This document shows, piece by piece, positions 1 to 9,776 of a DNA stretch of 64,000 nt. How positions within the stretch are numbered: the stretch's first letter is position 1; the number at the start of each line of letters is the position of its first letter. The notes beneath the pieces are model-generated. The model searched no databases. It saw nothing but the letters and a program-made list of their open reading frames with translations, and had not been told where the DNA came from. This DNA is from Paracoccus tibetensis (GTDB taxonomy: Bacteria > Pseudomonadota > Alphaproteobacteria > Rhodobacterales > Rhodobacteraceae), in the NCBI RefSeq assembly GCF_900102505.1, contig NZ_FMVT01000001.1, positions 248,001-312,000 on the forward strand, read 5' to 3'. A program made the translations under genes and the position numbers.

Positions 1-1
1 G

Positions 2-799
2 ACCGGCCTGCGCTGCACCGCGCCCTCGACGGGCGGCTCGATCGACAACATCAACCAGATCCGCTCGGGCGGGATGACCATGGGCATCGCCCAGTCCGAC
101 TGGCAGTTCCACGCCTATAACGGCAGCTCGGACTACGAGGGCGACGCCTTCGAGGACCTGCGCGCCGTCTTCGCCGTCCACCCCGAGCCCTTCACCGTCG
201 TCGCCCGCGCCGACAGCGGCGTGACGAACTTCGAAGACCTGACCGGCAAGCGCGTGAACGTCGGCAACCCCGGCTCGGGCTCGCGCGGGACCTTCGAGAT
301 CGTGCTGGACGCGATGGGCATGTCGATGTCCGACTTCGCGCTGGCCTCGGAACTGCGCCCGGCCGAGCAATCGGCCGCGCTCGGCGACAACCAGGTGGAC
401 GCGATCAGCTACACCGTCGGCCATCCCAACGGCTCGATCCAAGAGGCGACATCGACCGTGGACGCGCGTCTGGTGACGGTGGCGGGCGAGGCCATCGACC
501 GGCTGGTCGAGGAGAACCCCTATTACGCGAAGGTCACGATCCCCGGCGGCATGTATGCCGGCAATGACGAGGACACCGAGACCTTCGGCGTGAAGGCGAC
601 CTTCGTGACTTCGGCCGGCGTTCCCGAAGAGACGGTCTACCAGGTCGTCAAGACGGTCTTCGACAATTTCGACCGCTTCAAGACGCTGCACCCGGCCTTC
701 GAGAACCTCCAGCCCGAGGAGATGATCGCCGAGGGCAACAGCGCCCCGCTGCATCCGGGCGCCGAGCGCTACTATCGCGAACAGGGCTGGATCCAGTGA
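2..799 (+). CDS. TAXI-family TRAP transporter solute-binding protein (5' end missing)
   Basis: Periplasmic substrate receptor of a TRAP (secondary, ion-driven) transporter. The frame is open from the first bases of the window, so the signal peptide and N-terminus lie upstream. The visible start carries the TAXI-type pattern STGGS followed by NINQIRSG and then GIAQSDWQFHAYNG, and later a type-2 periplasmic-fold core with the LTGKRVNVGNPGSGSRGT segment typical of TAXI proteins. It ends 81 bases before the fused permease on the same strand, the normal order for TAXI systems. The substrate cannot be read from the sequence; characterised TAXI relatives take glutamate or other organic acids. Family confidence is high, substrate unknown. 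Confidence 0.93.
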   Translation, partial: TGLRCTAPSTGGSIDNINQIRSGGMTMGIAQSDWQFHAYNGSSDYEGDAFEDLRAVFAVHPEPFTVVARADSGVTNFEDLTGKRVNVGNPGSGSRGTFEIVLDAMGMSMSDFALASELRPAEQSAALGDNQVDAISYTVGHPNGSIQEATSTVDARLVTVAGEAIDRLVEENPYYAKVTIPGGMYAGNDEDTETFGVKATFVTSAGVPEETVYQVVKTVFDNFDRFKTLHPAFENLQPEEMIAEGNSAPLHPGAERYYREQGWIQ

Positions 800-808
800 T
801 CCGGCACC

Positions 809-831
809 GGGGGCGGCCATTGGCCGCCCCC
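809..831 (+). other. Intercistronic hairpin between binding protein and permease genes
   Basis: GGGGGCGGCC and GGCCGCCCCC pair over 10 bases around a 3-base loop just after the binding-protein stop codon. No U-run follows, so it is a poor Rho-independent terminator. In transporter operons such hairpins commonly stabilise the upstream message so that the binding protein is made in excess of the permease; that role here is inference. Confidence 0.55.
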
Positions 832-880
832 ATTGCGTGAGAACACGGGCATGAAGACCTAACAGCGCAGGGACGGCGTG

Positions 881-3673
881 ATGAGCGACAAGAACAGGGA
901 CGAGGAGCGGCGCCAGCAGCAGGCGAGCGCCGTCGAGATGGGCGCAGCCGGCCGCGGCGCCCTGAGCCAGGAAGAGCTGGACGAGCTGGTCTCATCCTCG
1001 GACACCGGCGCGCGCACGCCGCCGGGGCTTGTCGGCAAGCTGATCCTGACCGTCGCCCTTTGCTGGTCGCTGTTCCAGCTGTGGATCGCCTCGCCGCTGC
1101 CCTTCATGCTGAACTTCGGCATCATCAGCGCCACCGACGCCCGTTCGGTCCACCTGGCCTTCGCGATGTTCCTCGCCTTCATGGCCTACCCGGCCGAGCG
1201 CTCGCCCATCCAGCTTGGCCTCGGGCTTTTGGTCCCCGTGGTGCTGTCCGGCCTCTTCATCTACGGCGCGCCGGCCAACTTCCCCATCTGGTGGATCGTC
1301 GTCACGGGCGCCGCCGTCATCGCCGCCATCCTACTGGGCAGCCCCAAGTCATGGGTGCCGCCCTGGGAATGGGCGCTGGCCCTCGTCGGTGCGGGCGCGG
1401 CGCTTTACGTCTTCATCTACAGCGACCAGCTGGGCCGCCGCGTCGGCGCGCCGATCCAGACCGACGTGCTGGCCGCCGTCATCGGGATCATGCTGCTGCT
1501 GGAAGCCGCGCGCCGCAGCCTTGGGCCTGCGCTGATGATCGTGGCGACGGTGTTCCTGCTCTATACCTTCCTTGGGCCGCACATGCCCTCGATCATCTCG
1601 CACCGGGGCAACTCGCTGGCCGAGGTGGCAAACCACCAATGGGTCACGACCGAGGGCGTCTTCGGCATCGCGCTGGGCGTCTCGACCAGCTTCGTCTTCC
1701 TGTTCGTGCTGTTCGGCGCGCTCCTCGACAAGGCGGGGGCGGGCAACTACTTCATCCAGGTCGCCTTTTCGCTGATGGGCCACCTGCGGGGCGGGCCGGC
1801 CAAGGCGGCCGTCGTCAGCAGCGGCATGACGGGCCTCATCTCGGGCTCATCCATCGCCAACGTGGTCACCACCGGCACCTTCACCATCCCGCTGATGAAG
1901 CGCGTGGGCTTCTCGGCCGAAAAGGCCGGCGCGGTCGAGGTTGCATCCTCGGTCAACGGCCAGATCATGCCGCCCGTGATGGGCGCCGCGGCCTTCCTGA
2001 TGGTCGAATATGTCGGCATCCCTTATTTCGACGTGGTTCGCCACGCCTTCCTGCCGGCGACTATCAGCTACATCGCGCTGGTCTATATCGTGCATCTCGA
2101 GGCGCTGAAAGCCGGCATGAAGGGCCTGCCGCGCGCCTACGAGCCGCCGCCGATCCTGCGCCGCCTGTTGACCGCCGCCTTCATCATCGCCGGCATCTGC
2201 GCCCTGTCGCTGGTCGTCTACTACACGATGGGCTGGATCCGTCCGGCCTTCGGCGACAGCGCGCCCTATGTCGTCTTCGCGCTGCTGACGGGCGCCTATG
2301 TCTTCCTGATGTGGATCGCCTCGCGCGAGGCGCCGCTGCTGATGGACGATCCCAACGCGCCGGTGACAACGCTGCCGCTGCCGGGGCCGACCGTCCGCTC
2401 GGGGCTGCACTACATTCTGCCGGTCGTGGTTCTGGTCTGGGCGCTGATGGTGGACCGCCTCTCGCCGGGCCTCTCGGCCTTCTGGGCGACGGCCTACATG
2501 ATCTTCATCCTCTTGACGCAGCGCCCGCTGATGGCCCTGCTGCGGCGCGAGGGCGGTGCGCTGCCCGCGATCCGAACGGGGATCAACGACCTGGTGGACG
2601 GCCTGATCTCGGGCGCGCGCAACATGATCGGCATCGGCATCGCGACGGCGACGGCCGGCATCATCGTCGGCGTGGTCAGCCAGACCGGCGTCGGCGCCGC
2701 GCTGGCTGACGTGGTCGAGCTGCTCTCGGGCGGCAACCTGATGCTGATCCTGCTGCTGACCGCGGTCCTGTCGCTGATCCTGGGAATGGGCCTGCCGACC
2801 ACGGCGAACTACATCGTCGTCTCGGCGCTGCTCGCCCCGGTGATCGTGACGCTTGGTCAGCAGAATGGGCTGATCGTGCCGCTGATCGCCGTGCACCTCT
2901 TCGTCTTCTACTTCGGCATCATGGCGGATGTGACCCCTCCAGTCGGCCTCGCCTCCTTCGCGGCGGCGGCCGTGTCGGGCGGCGATCCGATCCGCACCGG
3001 GGTCGTGGCGTTCTTCTACAGCCTCAGGACCGCCGCGCTGCCCTTCCTTTTCATCTTTAACACGGACCTGCTGCTGATCGACGTGGGCTGGGCGATGGGC
3101 ATCTTCGTTTTCGTGACGGCGACGATCGCCATGCTGCTGTTCGCCGCCGCCACGCAGGGCTGGTTCCTCGTGCGCAGCCGCATCTGGGAATCCGCGCTTC
3201 TGCTGCTGATCGCCTTCACGATCTTCCGCCCCGGCTTCTTCTGGGGCTACATCTACCCGCCCTTCGAGGAGCGGCCCGGCTCGGAGATCGTCGAGGCGCT
3301 GGAGAACAGCGAGCCCGGCGACGGGCTGCGCCTGCGGATCGCGGGCCTCAACGACATCGGCAGCCCGATCGAGTTCGTCGCCCTGCTGCCGGTGCCGCAA
3401 GGCGAGACCGGAGAGGAGCGGCTGGAGGCCGCGGGGATCGAACTGCTCCAGGACGGCGAGCGCACCGTGATCGACAACGTCGCCTTCGGCAGCCCGGCGC
3501 AGACGGCCGGCCTCGATTGGGATCAGGAGGTCCTGTCGGTGCAGGCGCCCACCCTGACGCCCTCGCGCTACTGGGCCTATGTCCCGGCCTTCCTGCTGCT
3601 GGGCCTTCTGGTCTGGGGCCAGATGCGCCGCCTGCCGACTGATGCCCGCCGTTCGGAGACGCGCCATGCATGA
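881..3673 (+). CDS. TRAP transporter permease, fused 4TM/12TM subunits with C-terminal DUF3394-like domain
   Basis: Inner-membrane permease of the TAXI-TRAP system. The 930-residue protein has a charged cytoplasmic N-terminus (about 45 residues), a DctQ-like small-subunit region, then a long DctM-like region. The latter contains a GLPTTANYIV motif near residue 635, characteristic of the large TRAP permease. About 140 residues after the last large-permease helices form a mostly soluble segment ending in one more helix, matching the DUF3394 extension of fused TRAP permeases. The ATG at 881 is preferred to the GTG at 878 immediately before it. Its last 8 bases overlap the stress-protein gene, so the two are probably translated together. 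Confidence 0.93.
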   Translation: MSDKNRDEERRQQQASAVEMGAAGRGALSQEELDELVSSSDTGARTPPGLVGKLILTVALCWSLFQLWIASPLPFMLNFGIISATDARSVHLAFAMFLAFMAYPAERSPIQLGLGLLVPVVLSGLFIYGAPANFPIWWIVVTGAAVIAAILLGSPKSWVPPWEWALALVGAGAALYVFIYSDQLGRRVGAPIQTDVLAAVIGIMLLLEAARRSLGPALMIVATVFLLYTFLGPHMPSIISHRGNSLAEVANHQWVTTEGVFGIALGVSTSFVFLFVLFGALLDKAGAGNYFIQVAFSLMGHLRGGPAKAAVVSSGMTGLISGSSIANVVTTGTFTIPLMKRVGFSAEKAGAVEVASSVNGQIMPPVMGAAAFLMVEYVGIPYFDVVRHAFLPATISYIALVYIVHLEALKAGMKGLPRAYEPPPILRRLLTAAFIIAGICALSLVVYYTMGWIRPAFGDSAPYVVFALLTGAYVFLMWIASREAPLLMDDPNAPVTTLPLPGPTVRSGLHYILPVVVLVWALMVDRLSPGLSAFWATAYMIFILLTQRPLMALLRREGGALPAIRTGINDLVDGLISGARNMIGIGIATATAGIIVGVVSQTGVGAALADVVELLSGGNLMLILLLTAVLSLILGMGLPTTANYIVVSALLAPVIVTLGQQNGLIVPLIAVHLFVFYFGIMADVTPPVGLASFAAAAVSGGDPIRTGVVAFFYSLRTAALPFLFIFNTDLLLIDVGWAMGIFVFVTATIAMLLFAAATQGWFLVRSRIWESALLLLIAFTIFRPGFFWGYIYPPFEERPGSEIVEALENSEPGDGLRLRIAGLNDIGSPIEFVALLPVPQGETGEERLEAAGIELLQDGERTVIDNVAFGSPAQTAGLDWDQEVLSVQAPTLTPSRYWAYVPAFLLLGLLVWGQMRRLPTDARRSETRHA

Positions 3674-4091
3674 CAGCATCCTTCTGCCCATCGACCTCCA
3701 GCACCCCGAGACATGGGAGCGCGCGCTGCCTGCCGCCGTGAAGCTGGCCGGCGACGCGGGGACGATCCACCTGCTGGGGATCGTCCACGACTTCGGCAGC
3801 TCGATGGTGGCGACCTTCCTGCCCAAGGGCTACGAGACGAAGATCCTGCAGGCGATGAAGGAGGATCTGGACCGCTTCGCCGCGCAGCATCTGCCCGAAC
3901 AGGACCGGGTGCAGATCCATGTCGGCCACGGTCATGTCGCCGAGACGATCATCAAGAACGCCAAGCGCTTCGCCGCCGACCTGATCGTGATGGCGAGCCC
4001 GCAGCCGGACGAGCTGCGCTCGATCCTCGTCAGCCGCGACGTGAACGCGGTGGTGCGCCATTCCCCGGTCTCGGTGCTGGTGGTGCGCTGA
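3666..4091 (+). CDS. Universal stress protein coupled to the TRAP permease
   Basis: A single UspA-fold protein of 141 residues, opening with [10 protein letters not shown] and ending with the [10 protein letters not shown] strand typical of the family. The ATP-binding G-2X-G-9X-G(S/T) motif is not present at the expected place, where [17 protein letters not shown] stands instead. It therefore resembles the non-ATP-binding Usp class. The start overlaps the permease gene by 8 bases. A Usp gene (teaD) follows the ectoine TRAP system TeaABC of Halomonas and modulates its activity; a similar transporter-modulating role here is inference from position. It ends 4 bases before fhs. Confidence 0.88.
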   Translation: MHDSILLPIDLQHPETWERALPAAVKLAGDAGTIHLLGIVHDFGSSMVATFLPKGYETKILQAMKEDLDRFAAQHLPEQDRVQIHVGHGHVAETIIKNAKRFAADLIVMASPQPDELRSILVSRDVNAVVRHSPVSVLVVR

Positions 4092-4095
4092 GACG

Positions 4096-5766
4096 ATGCT
4101 GACCGACATCCAGATCGCCCGGGCGGCGCAGAAACGCCCGATCAACGAGATTGCCGAGCTGCTGGGCCTGACCCCGCAGCAGGTCCTGCCCTATGGCCAC
4201 GACAAGGCGAAGATCACGCATGAGGCCGTCGCGGGCCTCGCAGGCCGCCCCGAGGGGCGGCTGGTGCTGGTCACCGCGATCAACCCGACCCCGGCGGGCG
4301 AGGGCAAGACGACCACGACCGTGGGCCTTGGCGACGCGCTGAACCGGATCGGCAAGCGCGCGACCGTCTGCATCCGCGAGGCGAGCCTCGGCCCCAACTT
4401 CGGCATGAAGGGCGGGGCGGCCGGGGGCGGGCGCGCCCAGATCGTGCCGATGGAGGAGATGAACCTTCACTTCACCGGCGATTTCCACGCGATCACCTCG
4501 GCGCACAACCTGCTGGCGGCGATGATCGATAACCACGTCTACTGGGGCAACGCGCTGAACATCGACACCCGCCGGATCAGCTGGCGGCGGGTCATGGACA
4601 TGAACGACCGGGCGCTGCGCGACGTGGTGCTGGGCCTCGGCGGTCCCTCGAACGGCTTCACCCGCCAAAGCGGCTTTGACATCACCGTGGCCTCCGAGGT
4701 CATGGCGATCCTCTGCCTCGCGCGCGATCTGGACGACCTGCAGGAGCGGCTCGGCCGGATCGTGGTCGCGCAGGATTTCGAGCGCAACCCGATCACCGCG
4801 CGCGATCTTCAGGCGGATGGCGCGATGACGGTCCTCTTGAAGGACGCGCTGCAGCCGAACCTCGTCCAGACGCTGGAGAACAACCCGGCCCTGGTCCATG
4901 GCGGCCCCTTCGCCAACATCGCCCATGGCTGCAACAGCGTGATCGCCACGCGCGCCGCGCTGCGCCTGTCGGACTATGTCGTGACCGAGGCGGGATTCGG
5001 CGCGGATCTCGGCGCCGAGAAGTTCCTCAACATCAAGTGCCGGCTGGCGGGGCTGGCGCCCTCGGCGGTGGTGCTGGTCGCGACGGTGCGGGCGCTGAAG
5101 ATGAACGGCGGGATCGCCAAGTCCGAGCTTGCCGCCGAGAACGTGCGCGCCGTCACGCAGGGCTGCGCCAATATGGGCCGGCATATCGAGAACATCCGCA
5201 GCTTCGGCCTGCCGGTCGTGGTCGCCGTCAACCATTTCGCCGGCGATACCGAGGCCGAGATCGCGGCGCTTCAGGACTATTGCGCGGCGCATGGGGTCAA
5301 GGCGATCCTCGCGCGGCACTGGGCGGAGGGCGGGGCCGGGGCCGAGGACCTGGCCCGTGCCGTGGTCGCCATGGCCGAGGGCGGGACTGCCGATTTCCGC
5401 ACCCTCTATCCCGACGAGATGCCGCTCTGGCAGAAGATCGAGACGATCGCGACGCGCATCTACCGCGCCGGACGGGTCGAGGCCGCGGCCGGCATCCGCG
5501 AGCAGCTTGCCGCGTGGGAGGCCGCGGGCCACGGCCGCATGCCGGTCTGCATCGCCAAGACTCAATACAGCTTCTCGACCGACCCCGAGGCGCGCGGCGC
5601 GCCCGAGGGGCATGTGATCCCGGTGCGCGAGGTGCGTCTGAACGCCGGGGCGGGCTTCGTCGTCGCGATCTGCGGGCAGATCATGACCATGCCGGGCCTG
5701 CCGCGCCACCCGGCGGCCGAGGTGATCGGCCTGGACGAGGCGGGCAACATCGAGGGGCTGTTCTAG
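4096..5766 (+). CDS. fhs: Formate--tetrahydrofolate ligase
   Basis: ATP-dependent synthesis of 10-formyltetrahydrofolate from formate and tetrahydrofolate, feeding cytosolic one-carbon metabolism. The 556-residue length is normal for the family. A P-loop-like [19 protein letters not shown] stretch lies around residues 64-82, followed by the conserved [14 protein letters not shown] and FTGDFHAI segments; [12 protein letters not shown] and a C-terminal [15 protein letters not shown] are also typical. It starts 4 bases after the stress-protein gene and may belong to that transcript. Its end overlaps the convergent downstream gene by 4 bases. No biochemical link to the TRAP substrate can be shown. 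Confidence 0.97.
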   Translation: MLTDIQIARAAQKRPINEIAELLGLTPQQVLPYGHDKAKITHEAVAGLAGRPEGRLVLVTAINPTPAGEGKTTTTVGLGDALNRIGKRATVCIREASLGPNFGMKGGAAGGGRAQIVPMEEMNLHFTGDFHAITSAHNLLAAMIDNHVYWGNALNIDTRRISWRRVMDMNDRALRDVVLGLGGPSNGFTRQSGFDITVASEVMAILCLARDLDDLQERLGRIVVAQDFERNPITARDLQADGAMTVLLKDALQPNLVQTLENNPALVHGGPFANIAHGCNSVIATRAALRLSDYVVTEAGFGADLGAEKFLNIKCRLAGLAPSAVVLVATVRALKMNGGIAKSELAAENVRAVTQGCANMGRHIENIRSFGLPVVVAVNHFAGDTEAEIAALQDYCAAHGVKAILARHWAEGGAGAEDLARAVVAMAEGGTADFRTLYPDEMPLWQKIETIATRIYRAGRVEAAAGIREQLAAWEAAGHGRMPVCIAKTQYSFSTDPEARGAPEGHVIPVREVRLNAGAGFVVAICGQIMTMPGLPRHPAAEVIGLDEAGNIEGLF

Positions 5767-7175
5767 GCCGCCGCTCGCATCGGCGCCTCGCCCTCGATCA
5801 CCGCGGCCAGGAGGATCAGCCGCTCGAGCGCGGCGAGCGCCGCGGGAAGCGGAACGCTGTCATCGGTCGCCCGCGCATAGGCGGCGCCCGCCAGGCGCAA
5901 GGCCATCTGCGTGCAGCGCGCGCCCGGCGCAGGCGCGGTGTGGCCGAAGACGGCCCGGCAGCCCGTCAGGAACGCGGCCGTCCTGCCGTCCGCCGCGTCC
6001 TGCGCCCAGTTCCAGGCGAGGACGGCCGGCAGGGGCTGAAGCGTCACCGGTCTTCCCGCCAGCCAGTCCAGACGGGGCGCCACGCCCCGCGGCACGTCCC
6101 GCAGGTGACGGCGCAGGCGCAGGGCGGTCATCGCATCGCGAAAGGCGATCTCGGACAGGCGCGCGAGCTGGCGCCGCCCCAAGGCAAGACGCGGCGGCGC
6201 AAGCCGGGCGAACCAGTCGGCACCGCTCGCCCGGCCCAGCACTGCCGCCGCGCGCAGGCGCGTCCAGCCCTCTGGCGGAGCGGCGAGGACGCGGCGCGCC
6301 ACGGCCGCGGCGGCTAGCGACAGGCAGTCGTGCAGCGGCCGCGCCGAATGCGGCGCCGGGCTTGGTGCGCGCCAGCGGCGCAGGACGGCCAGGTGCAGCG
6401 CCGCAAGCACCGCCATCGTGGGGCCGATGCCCTCGGCCAGGCTCTGCTCTGCCGGCCCGTCCCCACGGCGGGTAAACGAGCCATCGGGCGCTTGGCGCGC
6501 GCAGAGCGCGGCCGCGTGATCACGCAGCCGGACGAAGTCGCCCAGGGCGCCAAGGCCGAGCGCGCAGAGCGCCATCGTCTCGGTGCAGCCGAGATCGGTT
6601 GCCATGCCGGCCTCGGCCTCCAGTCGCTGGTGCAGGCGGATGCCGCCGCGCCGGCGCGCGGTCGCGCTGCGCCCCAGCCAGAGCGCGGCCACCAGCCGCG
6701 CCCGGCCCGCGATGTCCGGCAGGGTCACGCGGACGGGAAGGGGCGCCGCCAGCGCGGCCTCGGCCTCGGCCACCGGGCCCGTGCCCGGCGCGGCCGCGAG
6801 GCGCAGGTGCAGCGGAACGGCGTGATCGGCTGCCAGCGCCGCGGCGGCGAGGTGGTGCAGCGGATCGCTCGGGGCGAGGCTGTCGCCATGGGCCACGATC
6901 CCCTGTTCGCAGGCGGTCCCCCGGCCCGCCAGCACCGCTAGACTGGCCGCCCGCAGCACCGCCGCGTCGAGGTTGCGGCGCAGCAGCAGTTCGGCCGGGG
7001 CGGGGCGGCCGGCAAGGCCCGACAGGATGCGCGCCACGCCAAGCGCCTCGGCCAGGGCCGGCAGCACGGGATGGTCCGGCGTCAGCGGAGCCGGCAGCTC
7101 CTCGAGCCGCAGGCGCAGCCACTCGGTCGCCCGCGCCGACTGCAGTCGCATCACCTGATCGAAGCCGTCGCTCAT
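5763..7175 (-). CDS. Hypothetical alanine/leucine/arginine-rich helical protein
   Basis: A 470-residue protein that I do not recognise. The start at 7175 ([12 protein letters not shown]) is chosen because AAGGAG stands close upstream; an in-frame start at 7238 has no better support. It has no signal peptide or clear membrane helix. Composition suggests repeated amphipathic helices. The segment [17 protein letters not shown] followed by [10 protein letters not shown] and [16 protein letters not shown] is reminiscent of alpha/alpha-toroid folds, but no catalytic motif is visible. It is convergent with fhs (4-base overlap) and divergent from prfC across 134 bases. Codon use matches its neighbours, so the gene is probably real and native to this lineage. 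Confidence 0.72.
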   Translation of the reverse strand: MSDGFDQVMRLQSARATEWLRLRLEELPAPLTPDHPVLPALAEALGVARILSGLAGRPAPAELLLRRNLDAAVLRAASLAVLAGRGTACEQGIVAHGDSLAPSDPLHHLAAAALAADHAVPLHLRLAAAPGTGPVAEAEAALAAPLPVRVTLPDIAGRARLVAALWLGRSATARRRGGIRLHQRLEAEAGMATDLGCTETMALCALGLGALGDFVRLRDHAAALCARQAPDGSFTRRGDGPAEQSLAEGIGPTMAVLAALHLAVLRRWRAPSPAPHSARPLHDCLSLAAAAVARRVLAAPPEGWTRLRAAAVLGRASGADWFARLAPPRLALGRRQLARLSEIAFRDAMTALRLRRHLRDVPRGVAPRLDWLAGRPVTLQPLPAVLAWNWAQDAADGRTAAFLTGCRAVFGHTAPAPGARCTQMALRLAGAAYARATDDSVPLPAALAALERLILLAAVIEGEAPMRAAA

Positions 7176-7309
7176 CCCGCCTCTCCTTCGTGCCGCAGGC
7201 TGCCCCGTCCGAGCGCGGCGGCAAAGCGCGATCTGCAACGGATTTGACGCAGCCGCCGCGGTGCGGCCAGCGATTGCCTTGCCCGCCCCGCCGCGCTAAA
7301 GCCGCCGCC

Positions 7310-8905
7310 ATGAGCAACCGCCCCGACCTGCCGCCCGAAATCGCCCGCCGCCGGACCTTCGCGATCATCTCGCATCCCGATGCCGGCAAGACCACGCTGA
7401 CCGAGAAATTCCTGCTGTATGGCGGCGCCATCCAGATGGCCGGCCAGGTCCGCGCCAAGGGCGAGGCGCGGCGCACGCGGTCCGACTTCATGAAGATGGA
7501 GCAGGAGCGCGGCATCTCGGTCTCCGCCTCGGCAATGTCGTTCGATTTTGACGGATACCGCTTCAACCTGGTGGACACGCCGGGCCATAGCGACTTTTCC
7601 GAGGACACCTATCGCACGCTGACGGCGGTGGACGCGGCGATCATGGTCATCGACGGCGCGAAGGGCGTCGAATCGCAGACCCGCAAGCTGTTCGAGGTCT
7701 GCCGCCTGCGCGACCTGCCGATCCTGACCTTCTGCAACAAGATGGACCGCGAAAGCCGCGACACGTTCGAGATCATCGACGAGATTCAGGAGAACCTGGC
7801 CATCGACGTGGCTCCGGCCTCGTGGCCCATCGGGGTCGGGCGCGAGTTCATCGGCTGCTACGACATGCTGCACGACCGGCTGGAGCTGATGGACCGCGCG
7901 GACCGCAACAAGGTCGCCGAGTCGATCAAGATCGCCGGGCTGGACGATCCGAAGCTGGCGCAGCACGTTCCGGCGGACCTGCTGGCGAAACTGCGCGAAG
8001 AGGTCGAGATGGCGCGCGAGCTGCTGCCCGCCTTCGACCGCCGGTCCTTCCTGGAAGGGCACATGACGCCCATCTGGTTCGGCAGCGCGATCAACAGCTT
8101 CGGCGTGCAGGAGCTGATGAAGGGCATCGCCGCCTACGGCCCGCCGCCCCAGCCCCAGAACAGCGCCGACCGCGAGATCGCGCCGGAAGAGACGCCGGTG
8201 ACGGGCTTCGTCTTCAAGGTGCAGGCCAATATGGACCCCAAGCACCGCGACCGGGTGGCTTTCGTGCGCCTCGCCTCGGGGCATTTCGAGCGCGGGATGA
8301 AGATGGTTCATGTGCGCTCGAAGAAGCCGATGGCGGTCAGCAACCCGGTCCTCTTCCTCGCCGCAGACCGCGAGCTGGCCGAGGAGGCCTGGGCCGGCGA
8401 CATCATCGGCATCCCGAACCACGGCCAGCTGCGGATCGGCGACGCGCTGACCGAGGGCGAGGCGCTGCGCTTCACGGGCATCCCCTCATTTGCGCCCGAA
8501 CTGCTGCAATCGGTGCGGGCGACGGACCCGATGAAGGCCAAGCACCTGGAAAAGGCGCTGATGCAGTTTGCGGAAGAGGGCGCGGCCAAGGTCTTCAAGC
8601 CGGCCATCGGCTCGGGCTTCATCGTCGGCGTCGTCGGCGCGCTGCAATTCGAGGTGCTGGCCAGCCGGATCGAGCTGGAATACGGCATCCCCGTCCGCTT
8701 CGAAGCGAGCCAGTTCACCAGCGCGCGGTGGGTCAGCGGCGCGAGGGACAAGGTGGAGGCCTTCGCCAATGCCAACAAGCAGCACCTGGCGCATGACCAT
8801 GACGGCGATCTGGTCTTCCTGACGCGCCTGCAATGGGACATCGACCGCATCGGCCGCGATCACCCGGACGTCCGGCTGACCGCGACCAAGGAGATGATGG
8901 TCTAG
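7310..8905 (+). CDS. prfC: Peptide chain release factor 3
   Basis: Translational GTPase that releases RF1 or RF2 from the ribosome after termination. The 531-residue length fits RF3. G-motifs are intact: SHPDAGKTTLTEK (G1), DTPGHSDF (G3) and NKMDR (G4). They are followed by the RF3-type insertion and domain II with FVFKVQANMDPKHRDR, which separates it from EF-G. The ATG at 7310 gives the normal N-terminus SNRPDLPPEIARRRTFAIIS. It stands alone on the plus strand between two minus-strand genes. Confidence 0.97.
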   Translation: MSNRPDLPPEIARRRTFAIISHPDAGKTTLTEKFLLYGGAIQMAGQVRAKGEARRTRSDFMKMEQERGISVSASAMSFDFDGYRFNLVDTPGHSDFSEDTYRTLTAVDAAIMVIDGAKGVESQTRKLFEVCRLRDLPILTFCNKMDRESRDTFEIIDEIQENLAIDVAPASWPIGVGREFIGCYDMLHDRLELMDRADRNKVAESIKIAGLDDPKLAQHVPADLLAKLREEVEMARELLPAFDRRSFLEGHMTPIWFGSAINSFGVQELMKGIAAYGPPPQPQNSADREIAPEETPVTGFVFKVQANMDPKHRDRVAFVRLASGHFERGMKMVHVRSKKPMAVSNPVLFLAADRELAEEAWAGDIIGIPNHGQLRIGDALTEGEALRFTGIPSFAPELLQSVRATDPMKAKHLEKALMQFAEEGAAKVFKPAIGSGFIVGVVGALQFEVLASRIELEYGIPVRFEASQFTSARWVSGARDKVEAFANANKQHLAHDHDGDLVFLTRLQWDIDRIGRDHPDVRLTATKEMMV

Positions 8906-8915
8906 CGCGCCATGC

Positions 8916-9776
8916 CTAGGGCTTCGGCGGCTGCGGGGCGAAGTCGAGGCCGGGCAGCTCGCGCCCCACCTCGTCGACGGCGTGGCACCAGACCTTGAAC
9001 TCGACCAGCTCGTGCGGCCCGAAGCTGCTGAGCATCGGCACGTCCGCCGCGTCATGGCCGCGGGCGATGACGACCCGGCCGAGGCGGCGGTCGTTGTTTC
9101 TGGGATCGAAGGTCCACCAGCGGCCGGACAGCCAGACCTCGATCCAGGCGGCGAAGTCCATCGGCGCGTCCACCGGCGGCACGCCGATGTCGCCGACATA
9201 GCCGTTCACGTAGCGTGCCGGGATGTTGAGCCCGCGCAGATAGGCCAGCGCCAGATGGGCGAAGTCGCGGCAAACGGCGGTGCCGCCGCGGCTGCAATGC
9301 TCGGCCGTGCGGAAGGCCGAAGCGGTGCCGTAGTCGAAGCGCAGCACCTCGTGGCCGTGATCCAGGATCGCCTGGACGCGCCGCCAGCCCGGGGGCAGAT
9401 GGCCGAACAGCTCCCATGCGCGGGTCGAGAGAACGTCGCTCTCGACGTAGCGCGACGGGGCGAGGAAGGTCAGCACCTCGTCGGGCAGCTCCTCGACCGG
9501 GACCTCCCGCGCGTCGGCATCGGCGGGGTCCCAGCCCTGCCGGTCCTCCAGCGTCACGTCAGCGGTGATGGACAGCTCGCCTGCCGGCGCGGTGATGCGC
9601 CGGCAGATGTTGCCGTTCCGGTCGCGATAGTCGTGGACCGGAACCGGGGGGTCGGTCTGGAACATCTCGGGTGCGACGAAGTCGGCATGGCGGGCAGCCT
9701 CGGGCGCGGTCATCACGATGAGCGGCGCGGGCTGCGGCAAAGACAGATGGAACTTGTGACCGACCCTGACGCGCAT
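8916..9776 (-). CDS. Transglutaminase-like domain protein
   Basis: A 286-residue cytoplasmic protein with a bacterial transglutaminase N-terminal beta region and a transglutaminase-like core (COG1305 type). The nucleophile motif is GGTAVCRDFAHLALAYLR, and the aspartate strand is WWTFDPRNND. Where the family usually has HAW(x)E, this protein reads FAAWIEVW, so the usual histidine is replaced by alanine. It may have lost peptidase or transglutaminase activity or use another residue. The start is fixed by a TGATG junction with the upstream osmC-like gene (1-base overlap), implying co-translation. Substrate unknown. Confidence 0.85.
   Translation of the reverse strand: MRVRVGHKFHLSLPQPAPLIVMTAPEAARHADFVAPEMFQTDPPVPVHDYRDRNGNICRRITAPAGELSITADVTLEDRQGWDPADADAREVPVEELPDEVLTFLAPSRYVESDVLSTRAWELFGHLPPGWRRVQAILDHGHEVLRFDYGTASAFRTAEHCSRGGTAVCRDFAHLALAYLRGLNIPARYVNGYVGDIGVPPVDAPMDFAAWIEVWLSGRWWTFDPRNNDRRLGRVVIARGHDAADVPMLSSFGPHELVEFKVWCHAVDEVGRELPGLDFAPQPPKP

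Noticed and set aside
851-862. Three-codon frame ATG AAG ACC TAA between the TRAP binding protein and permease genes
   Set aside because: Too short to be meaningful without evidence of translation; no clear ribosome site specific to it.
1847-3826. Long open frame antisense to the TRAP permease
   Set aside because: Biased, Arg/Gln/Asp-rich composition, no ribosome site and no family pattern; it is a by-product of GC-rich third positions in the real gene. The same holds for other long antisense frames, such as those opposite fhs (4030-5709), the RND permease (35820-38246) and the ABC-F gene (31480-33762).
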